Source: Endotrypanum monterogeii (lineage: Eukaryota > Euglenozoa > Kinetoplastea > Trypanosomatida > Trypanosomatidae). From it: a DNA stretch of 43,197 nucleotides. Below the pieces are notes generated by a model that saw nothing but the letters and a program-made list of their open reading frames with translations, was not told where the DNA came from and searched no databases. The stretch is taken from NCBI GenBank assembly GCA_000333855.2, contig CM007326.1:193805-237001 (forward strand), in the 5' to 3' direction. Of the stretch, positions 38,201-43,197 are shown piece by piece. A program made the translations under genes and the position numbers. Within the stretch, counting starts at the first letter, position 1, and each line of letters opens with the position of its first letter.

Positions 38201-41200
38201 TCCCATGTATACGACCACTATGTGCGCAACACCGACACGGCGCCGGCACTGCCGCCGCCCGTGGACGCCCCTGCGAGCGAGTTGTACGGAGGTGCACCAC
38301 ATCAGTCTCTTATACAGTTTCCACTCCCGCCACCAAACCTGATTGCCACCGACGAGGTTCTGAGAGGCGCACGTCAGCGTCAGTCAGGTGATGCGGCAAT
38401 GGGTGCGAACGCTGGCTGCAGCGGGGGCCACACGCGCATCTACCGCGACCCCAACTTTGTCTCTCTTTCCGCCACATCGGAGGATTTCGCTGGTGCCTCG
38501 GCAACCGCTGTCGGCACTAACCACAACTTGGCGGGCAAGGAGTTGCCCCCGCCGCCGATTCGCGCTGCCGTGCGTACCGCCACCACCGCCGCTGGAGGCA
38601 TGCATGACACGGCTGACCGACAAGATGACATTTTGTCTAAAGTAAAGTCCTTCCCACACCACGCAACGAAGTCGTCTGCGGCGAGTGCACCTCTGAGCCC
38701 GAGAGAAGCCAGCCGCGCTAGTGCGCGTCACAGCGGTCAGGGTGGAAGCGGCGGCGCCGTCTCGACCTCTGTCCCCACAGCGGCGTTGGCTCGCTCAGAC
38801 TCGGCGTTGGCCATGGCGCTGGAGCCGCACAGCTTCAGGGGTATCGGCGAGATCCATGGCAGCGCACCAATTGAAGTTGTTCCTAGGGATGTTGCTGGGG
38901 AGGGGTCCACTGTCGCCACTCCCCATGCTGCGATGGCCTTCTCCGCCTCCAGCTCAACTGCCGCCGCAGCAGCAGCCACGGGCTCTGGCGTGTCCGCGCT
39001 CGATGTGGAAACACCACATACAGTATTACATTCGCCATTGCCGCGCGGCGACCCCACCGTGGTCTGCGGCGACGGCGCGGCGAGCAGTCTCGGTGGAGGG
39101 GCAAGCGGAGAGGTCGCCGGTGCGGTGGGTGTTTCCAGCCACTCACCCACGTCACCACTTCATGCTCATCGGCTGCTCAGTCCGTCCTTGGCCGCTGCGG
39201 AGAGAGTGGAGCTGGAGGAGGGCAGCCACAGCGGAAACGCTCGTCCACACCGGTCGCAGCGTCAGCGCAGTCCGAATAAAAGATCGGGCAGGGGCGGGGA
39301 CAAGGGTGCAGCTCGTGCACAGAGAGAGCCCGCGTCGCCGCGGGGTCGCGCTAGTGTTCCATACATTCGGGAAAGCTCCCTCAACATTCTACAAAGCCAG
39401 CCCGGGTGTAACGGCAGCCTCAGCGTCCACCGTGGGCTCATACCGACAAGCAACAGTGGCTCACCACCCGCGCTTGCTGGTGCGGGAGGCCACGAGACAG
39501 ACTCTGCATCGCCCCCTCCTGCTCGGCCTGTCAGCAGCAGCTTGAACGCCAATCATACACCCGCTGCCGCGACGTCCGCCGGCGCACCGGTGCGGTCGAC
39601 GCCGCAGAGGTTCGGTGATGGTGCCGTCGTCTGGGCAGTTCTCGTGTCGCGTGATGAGACGACCATTCCGTCGTGCTTGATCAGCGTACCTCTCGGGGAT
39701 GAGTTCCGTCTTGGCCGCAGCAGCAAGTGCACCGCTGTGGTTTCAGACAGCTTTGTGAGCAGTACTCAGTTTTCCATTGTGAGAACAGTTTCTGCGTCGA
39801 CGACAGCGCCAGATCTGCAGTCGCCGGGCAGCGGACGCGGGGAGCGAGGCACGCGTCGCGGCAAGGCCTTAACGGTCACTCTGTACGACCGAAGTGCTAA
39901 CGGAACATATGTCAACGTGAAGAAGCTCGGCAAGGACAAGAGTTGTGTGCTTCGAGATAAGGCTCTTATCACCTTTCGTCTCAGCACGTCACAGTTTTTC
40001 TTGGGATTTGTCTTTATGCTGACCGATGAGCGCGGCGTGCCGCTGGATGATCGTATGGGCATAAGTGGTGGCAGCGGGCTGCACAGTCTGTTGGACGCGC
40101 GGCTCTCACCTCGCCCACTGACGGGGCGGCGAGGCAACGCCACAACAGCGGGTGCGAGTGGCGGTGGCGGTAAAGAGAGCGGTGGTCCCCAGGGCACGCT
40201 CATGGCCTCGCCCAACGCCCCTTCTGCGAGCGCCGCGCGCCGCAACACCCCACGTGCTTTATCGACTCCGGATAACTGGAGCTTTGCGAGCGGCACCCCA
40301 AACGGCTCGCGGCGCGCTGGCGGTGGCCACAGCGGGGCCTCGCGTAGCGGCCGACACGCCCATCGCGAAACCATCGAGTGGAAGATCGGCGAGGAGATGC
40401 TCGGCAAGGGCGGCAACGCGGAGGTGTTCCTTGGCATTAACCTTACCAACGGTCAGCTGATCGCGGTGAAGCGAGTCCGACTGCCCACCGTCGCGCACGG
40501 CAGCGACGCCGAGCAGGACCCCGAGGCAAAGGCGATTCTGCAGCAATATCGCTCCCTACAGGAGGAGATCAATGTGCTATCCAAAGCAACCCACCCGAAC
40601 ATCGTGCAGTACTACGGCTCCTCTCAGAACAGCACCTACTTCAATATTCTTCTCGAGTTCGTGCCGGGAGGCTCCCTGCGACACCTGCTGGACAACTTCG
40701 GTGCACTCAGCCCTGGGGTTATTCTCTCCTATCTGCATCAAGCACTCGAAGGGCTGGCGTATCTCCACAGGCACAACATCGTCCACAGCGACTTCAAGGC
40801 AGCCAACATCCTCATCACCGAAAAAGGAAAGGTGAAGCTGACAGACTTTGGCACTGCGCGGCTGCTTAACCGCCAGCACACGACTGCTGCGGCCGCAGCT
40901 GCCGCCGCCGCCGCCCGCGGCGGTGGCGAGGCGCCCAGCATGACCTCACGCGGCACTTCTGCGCAGCGCAACGATGACGCCGCTTCTGTTGGCATCGGAG
41001 GCACCCTGCACATCGCTGGCACCCTGCGCTGGATGGATCCCGCTCTTTTCCACAACTCGCACACAACGCGCCCCGCCGACAGCGCGGCGGCAGCTGCGGC
41101 GATTGATTCGCTCGTCAATATCGGTGGCCCTACCAAGGCGGGGGACATCTGGTCCGTTGGCTGCACGATGATCGAGATGATGTCGGGAGAGGCGCCGTGG

Positions 41201-41779
41201 TTCGAGTACGAATTTGACAGCGAGGAGCAGATCGTGAACCTACTTACTTACACGGCTGATCCTCCCGAGATACCCGAGTGCCCGGAGTGTCCAGATTTGG
41301 TGGCCATCGCCCAAACGTGTCTAAGGATGGACGTCTCACGTCGCCCCACCTGTGAGGAGCTCCTTCGCATTGTTGAGGAGGCGACAGTGCGGCTGCAGGC
41401 GCAGTCCGTCAGCCCCTCCGCCAGCCCTTCGCGCGAGATTTCTCAGCAGCCGCCGCCGCAGCAGTTCGTGGCCCTGAATGCTTTGCAAGGCGCCGGTGAC
41501 GCCAGCGGGCATGCGTTGTCCAGTACCACGGAGCTTGGTCCTGATATGGAGCCTGGTCCAGGCTCCTCATCCATTTCGTTTGTCGCCGACCCGTCCGTCG
41601 CCCTCGGCGCCGTGGCAGACGACCGCCGCCAAGGAGATCGCCTTTTTCGACCGACTGATTTCACTTCCGCTTCACTAGCAGTGGGTGGTGAAGGGGACGG
41701 AGGTACTTCTGCTGCAACAACTCTTCGCGACACAGCTTCCTCCGCATTCCTCTCACGCACTCACGGAGATCATGAATGA
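32300..41779 (+). CDS. Membrane-bound PAS-FHA protein kinase (STE11/MEKK-like catalytic domain)
   Basis: A 3159-residue protein predicted to phosphorylate Ser/Thr. Five hydrophobic segments lie at about 200-217, 222-243, 315-337, 384-412 and 422-443, with Cys-rich loops. Two PAS-like segments follow: YFVLDAALVIVDVN from 872, and PVALVHPRTGEVLAWSRYA from 1115 with LTGC after it; both are split by disordered inserts. An FHA domain (about 2450-2590) keeps G2472-R2473, S2487 and N2534-G-T, though the usual His is Q2490. The kinase domain (about 2692-3020) has a loop LGKGGNAEV at 2701-2709, K2724, H2829-S-D2831, N2836, D2849-F-G and GDIWSVG. It is a non-RD kinase, with APE replaced by DPA and long inserts around the activation segment. 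Its subdomains otherwise resemble STE11/MEKK. The start is the first ATG after the acceptor. The layout suggests a membrane sensor kinase; the ligand and site are unknown. An odd helix number leaves topology unresolved. Confidence 0.93.
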   Translation: MQLPQLKPVLGGTAGGEANGALTQSSATALYGCTDISRVMERGGDSRATQEGYSVASQLREDMSVTTRHGSPCEMQLCAPKLQAQASPLPSLTPPLEFPRASTYSPCADGGAAAYSASVPLSATHAGGFDHREISDCPLHQNNGDSWWWCGCSSAARGGEQNGIVLSREDGCWSGCGERFSIRGVSAALLSTTAQTSPGYLLALIGLVTGVLLFLPWSRNPVHVLLIVLSPVVGCVCGFMYFFAERRWERRLRRGCGDANCASLAYSTTVLVSGGHVPSVPESAVRAGYHDHDTEAEGEKSGGCCGGCFNGYRAFGVALPTVQLLLLGTFVLVSPQVMATWSIPTADENGGGGGGIIDNREGQWGARYGAKLYPVEVVWKACLLHAWIGMGFALPVACTLSVGLVHMAVLLAQHRYAAPGTLLTLVVWMSLPLLCCVFSILIASPRPAIREGQRQRQRLRDLTVRGVAVGDHTPRYGAGVGAALPFMTRPFIGRGHGFLDPTQASISYPEPSVESPAAPARGMQHGASPSPSIVPPPPVDVYLTASHARSSSAHGTGGHHLGGHGLDGYASLAPADGINMGMASYSHAHYAYPSAALTSRYESNSLLVSLRRRPVRSPYPVEVGAVAASAQRAALRSGPTAYPSGKEAFPEGPIGLGGRQSVSLWQQRGHARSASASSFSPYSAPPTAHEGRHQSSQVLSMDAVNGAGDGAQSSSLPPPASHQPPQHRRLSIGSARDQSRGLEHSERLPQLTPQRRSLRETLAGGAEEDSVFSEGAAVHGDDGAVVVVVPPDLPQRRRQKGEGGSLFGSMQRAEDGGAAAAVDRAAAVTASAVGDRGRASGGGGPGVLFSGCGGDELQIPSGTSLEEALTPYFVLDAALVIVDVNVLLCQLLGTTVDAILFRRLPDILTWLDVIERETVMKLLSALAQSQRTASAAMQGHSGEPRARRAKKGSVKAKPQKSAEDSKANHRGAQRAASPEGGRTGFGSYDPRSDRSAQTKGTAQFNKSSGNEPGVSVAEGVPVQRITLRGHCPYYTLGNDTTSGGRAGRGGCRPSFALCFDVWAERLVVPSVSGLDGSARRSNSSVVMGNSQQFSPFVIIFRRPLLHGLCDALPLPVALVHPRTGEVLAWSRYAARLTGCASYDMLGTSVYSSFVCEGSPEAASMTEDQGALSSTGPHSPLPPPPPPPSSPQLMPIVNSMSSAHQPQRPSDMAALSATARTAAVPSGEGVSSAFSSLSAKTTLASAAATLQSAQPMTTSAVYPSHGAQLLPQRGRAGSPSFFDQASLSSNAADLSGTPTTGALRQCRDIPLPGFFFVSSTRSAAAMAGVDPTSGKLCRPSVIERANERGDAGPSHFRRTGTGVGEAALVQLPWTSTGRGSAGVATSEHADRLASHFTTLCRSPTFPGGDVGQDAAGSGGKSKVSNAATGPADVHCPRSLLSPPPLSGEGQRGTDIYNDGATASTSAFEADRHQQVLGDDGNDGDDAMRLPNSTAPIIVRGLLFRATLRPLRGVLCSEEGGVIENQLGGPLQTTANTLDGEDGWVSSWEECTLQGHPLGVRPKGTSAPVEADGLREGRERALEHGRHDGGDVDSGSDDGGEAALTDERRGGRHYQRQHVVGRMAATARLRGSEYRGDSGAEDGSGMDGDVDDGTRYDEGNPLKSMQATASSGLTLAATLEQLFDAKAMLSRLCSEGELSEATPAAAESRALLSTELAPRYSLRAALEQLAASEAPLLLTLSEPPLYATACPDVRSLLQERWLIHRSGGSVFQDDRGYLGATTHAGHGGGYGSVPERNLGTPLRPFPFVHRQRPQLPALWGDGSTSLQYVAAIRDVVESYRGSVEEDASGYTDFLGLLSLCSGDDGENAISSSAAINLSSSLMRPAEGGSPDVAVAATITPGASRQLLLLKAFSDHLLQATATYNRSRESKIPSSRRHSGGVAGPISTSTSTPSFILGVYPASSQPDADASHVYDHYVRNTDTAPALPPPVDAPASELYGGAPHQSLIQFPLPPPNLIATDEVLRGARQRQSGDAAMGANAGCSGGHTRIYRDPNFVSLSATSEDFAGASATAVGTNHNLAGKELPPPPIRAAVRTATTAAGGMHDTADRQDDILSKVKSFPHHATKSSAASAPLSPREASRASARHSGQGGSGGAVSTSVPTAALARSDSALAMALEPHSFRGIGEIHGSAPIEVVPRDVAGEGSTVATPHAAMAFSASSSTAAAAAATGSGVSALDVETPHTVLHSPLPRGDPTVVCGDGAASSLGGGASGEVAGAVGVSSHSPTSPLHAHRLLSPSLAAAERVELEEGSHSGNARPHRSQRQRSPNKRSGRGGDKGAARAQREPASPRGRASVPYIRESSLNILQSQPGCNGSLSVHRGLIPTSNSGSPPALAGAGGHETDSASPPPARPVSSSLNANHTPAAATSAGAPVRSTPQRFGDGAVVWAVLVSRDETTIPSCLISVPLGDEFRLGRSSKCTAVVSDSFVSSTQFSIVRTVSASTTAPDLQSPGSGRGERGTRRGKALTVTLYDRSANGTYVNVKKLGKDKSCVLRDKALITFRLSTSQFFLGFVFMLTDERGVPLDDRMGISGGSGLHSLLDARLSPRPLTGRRGNATTAGASGGGGKESGGPQGTLMASPNAPSASAARRNTPRALSTPDNWSFASGTPNGSRRAGGGHSGASRSGRHAHRETIEWKIGEEMLGKGGNAEVFLGINLTNGQLIAVKRVRLPTVAHGSDAEQDPEAKAILQQYRSLQEEINVLSKATHPNIVQYYGSSQNSTYFNILLEFVPGGSLRHLLDNFGALSPGVILSYLHQALEGLAYLHRHNIVHSDFKAANILITEKGKVKLTDFGTARLLNRQHTTAAAAAAAAAARGGGEAPSMTSRGTSAQRNDDAASVGIGGTLHIAGTLRWMDPALFHNSHTTRPADSAAAAAAIDSLVNIGGPTKAGDIWSVGCTMIEMMSGEAPWFEYEFDSEEQIVNLLTYTADPPEIPECPECPDLVAIAQTCLRMDVSRRPTCEELLRIVEEATVRLQAQSVSPSASPSREISQQPPPQQFVALNALQGAGDASGHALSSTTELGPDMEPGPGSSSISFVADPSVALGAVADDRRQGDRLFRPTDFTSASLAVGGEGDGGTSAATTLRDTASSAFLSRTHGDHE

Positions 41780-41801
41780 GGGGGAGGGGGGAAGTGGTGG
41801 G
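41780..41801 (+). other. G-tract directly after the kinase stop codon
   Basis: Runs of 5 and 6 G separated by one A begin at the base after TGA, followed by GTGGTGGG. Confidence 0.5.
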
Positions 41802-42170
41802 ACTGCTCGCCACATATATAAAGTACAAATGTAGGCGTGCGTGACGTTGCCCACTTTTTTCTCCCTCGTCCACTTTCCCCTTTTCAGTGATCGGTCTTCC
41901 TGTTGTCATCATCTGCTGTCGCCCCCCCCCCCCTTTTTTTTTTTTTCTAGGTGCACGTGTGACAGATCCTTTGCCGCAATGTGCGCGAAGAGGTTGGGGG
42001 AGGAGGTTAAAGCTGTCACCCTTGGTGAATTGTGTCCAGGGCCCCCCTCCCTTCCTCCCTCCCCCCCCCCCCCCCACCACACACATACACACATACGCCA
42101 ATAACCACAGACGCACTCTGAAAGTGATCGTCGCAAACAAAATAGGAAAAAAAAGGTGCCCATGTGTGTG

Positions 42171-42171
<1 letters not shown>

Positions 42172-42200
<29 letters not shown>
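42172..42200. repeat. (CT)n(GT)n microsatellite
   Basis: Seven CT units followed by GT units, the same compound type as at 10549-10602. Confidence 0.9.
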
Positions 42201-42201
<1 letters not shown>

Positions 42202-42776
42202 TTGTGTGTGTTATTCAAAACGCCTTGGTACACGCGACACAGGCTTGTGTGATTCGTTAGGATGAAGAGCCATCGACCTCACTGCATTGGTTGCTGAGTT
42301 CTTCAGGAACATCCGATGATGTAGCTGATGCTATGCCTACATCGAGTTCTCTTTCCCTATCGGCAGCTCAGATGCCACCGTTGGCTGCTCCTTGCCGCAG
42401 CGCAGAACTAACTTATAAGGGGGGAAACAATAAAAGGGGGTGTCCCAGAGCACTCACCGGTGATACCAGATGTCCCTATGCGACTCCATCAACTCTCTCT
42501 TCAGTTAAGCTTGCTGGTGTGCAAACGATTCTCCCTCCGCCCCTTCTCCCCATCACTGCGTTCTCTCTAGCGCATCGTCTTGGAGCTGCGAGCACACCCG
42601 CGTTTTCTGTGCGCACGCTTCACAGTGGACCCCCGCCCTGCCACCTCTTGGTCTCCGATCACGCACACGTGTGCCCACGCGGCTGGTGTAGCTTGTGGCG
42701 GTGCACCGCGCAGTGGAAAGGGTCTCTCACACTGGGTATTTTCTCAGACGGAGAAAAAGGATCTCCTCGTCGACGG

Positions 42777-42833
42777 GTCACTCCCTCTCCCTCCCCCTCC
42801 CCCTCCACATTCGCCTGTCCGCGCTTGCTCGAG
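42777..42833 (+). promoter_or_regulatory. Predicted spliced-leader acceptor of the partial gene
   Basis: A strong CT-rich tract (about 42779-42806) is followed by AG at 42832-42833, with another at 42838-42839. No ATG occurs until 42944. Confidence 0.5.
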
Positions 42834-42943
42834 CTGCAGTCCACAGACGCATCACGCGAAGAGGTAGAAAAAGGGGTATTTGTGCCCACCTACAGGCGGG
42901 GGGGGGGACAGCTTCACGCACAGTGTTCGTGTCGGAGCCTCCG

Positions 42944-43197
42944 ATGAAGGTAGACGGGTGTGGTTCTCGAGCCAGCGACCTCCCGTGCAAGGAGGACTGT
43001 GCCACGGGAGGCGTTGCCGCATGCCCCAAGGCGTTCATTGCGGCCGCCCTTCGCTGTCTTCAGAAGTATGCTGTGTCGCTCTCTCAGCCCTATGCAGCAG
43101 AGCACGCGCGCTTTGTCGAGTACCAGAGCACCCTCTCTGTGCGCACGGTCGTGCCGGAGCCGCCGAATACTCTGCGCGACTACACCCGCCGCCACCC
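42944..43197 (+). CDS. Unrecognised protein, 5' end only (cut by window edge)
   Basis: From the first ATG after the predicted acceptor the frame stays open for 84 codons to the end of the window. The translation begins MKVDGCGSRASDLPCKEDC and continues with a helical-looking stretch (KAFIAAALRCLQKYAVSL) and then VVPEPPNTLRDYTRRH. Complexity and composition look like a real trypanosomatid protein, not repeat translation. I do not recognise the family; the visible part has four Cys in the first 27 residues but no clear metal motif. The same sequence on the other strand is also open (42914-43195), but the + strand direction matches all neighbours and the splice tract. Confidence 0.65.
   Translation, partial: MKVDGCGSRASDLPCKEDCATGGVAACPKAFIAAALRCLQKYAVSLSQPYAAEHARFVEYQSTLSVRTVVPEPPNTLRDYTRRH

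Larger units (their letters stand above)
41780..42943. other. Intergenic region kinase-3' partial gene
   Basis: About 1.2 kb without a supported gene. It has G-runs directly after the kinase stop, C- and T-runs at 41921-41947, a C-run at 42060-42075, CA-rich then (CT)n(GT)n repeats, and a C/T tract with the predicted acceptor near 42833. The ORF 42291-42947 spans that acceptor and shows no recognisable domain. Confidence 0.65.

Noticed and set aside
32987..41760. Reverse-strand ORFs inside the kinase gene
   Set aside because: They are shadows of a GC-rich coding strand. The + frame has clear domains, and every neighbour is on +.
42291..42947. 218-codon ORF before the right edge
   Set aside because: It has no domain, begins at TTG and spans the splice tract that fits the gene starting at 42944.
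1..43197. CRISPR arrays, insertion sequences, retroposons, tRNA or rRNA genes
   Set aside because: Reading through the window I saw no spaced repeats, transposase or reverse transcriptase motifs, or recognisable RNA genes. A covariance-model search would be needed to exclude small RNAs.

Overview
The window looks like nuclear DNA of a trypanosomatid flagellate, most likely Leishmania or a close relative. All ten protein genes lie on the + strand and none shows an intron. Each is preceded by a pyrimidine tract and an AG, as expected for spliced-leader trans-splicing, and the intergenic spacers of roughly 0.5-2.3 kb are full of (TA)n, (CA)n/(GT)n and homopolymer runs. The 271-residue dimeric dUTPase is of the kinetoplastid type. 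From memory, the order dUTPase, two L23a genes, hypothetical, hypothetical, beta-carbonic anhydrase, HAD/DUF89 phosphatase, hypothetical, protein kinase matches Leishmania chromosome 6. I cannot name the species from sequence alone.

Left third (1-11 kb): dUTPase (363-1178), two tandem L23a ribosomal protein genes (2576-3013, 3483-3920) whose coding sequences differ at one silent base while their flanks are unrelated, and a 1532-residue protein (5872-10470) whose N-terminal third looks like a badly decayed kinase fold followed by a coiled coil and a long disordered tail. Middle (11-24 kb): a 1408-residue low-complexity protein ending in a truncated PHD-like zinc motif (11133-15359), a beta-carbonic anhydrase with a mitochondrial-type leader (16435-17694), and a fusion of a PHOSPHO-type HAD phosphatase with a DUF89/ARMT1-type phosphatase (19345-22344). 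Right (24-43 kb): an unrecognised 1993-residue single-pass membrane protein preceded by a start-stop uORF (24022-30003), a 3159-residue predicted membrane-bound kinase with PAS-like segments, an FHA domain and a STE11-like kinase domain (32300-41779), and the 5' end of an unrecognised gene cut by the window edge (42944 onward).

The genes look like one polycistronic transcription unit, so shared position says little about shared function. dUTPase (nucleotide sanitation), L23a (ribosome), carbonic anhydrase (pH/bicarbonate) and the double phosphatase (probably metabolite dephosphorylation or repair) are housekeeping genes. The most notable protein is the membrane-bound PAS/FHA kinase, a plausible sensor kinase in a lineage without classical receptor kinases.

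The assembly has a 125-base N gap at 31660-31784 inside a (TA)n region. The base right after it is the start of a loxP arm, which looks like leftover mate-pair linker rather than native DNA, and the bases just left of the gap also look like low-quality read ends. These flanks should not be interpreted biologically.
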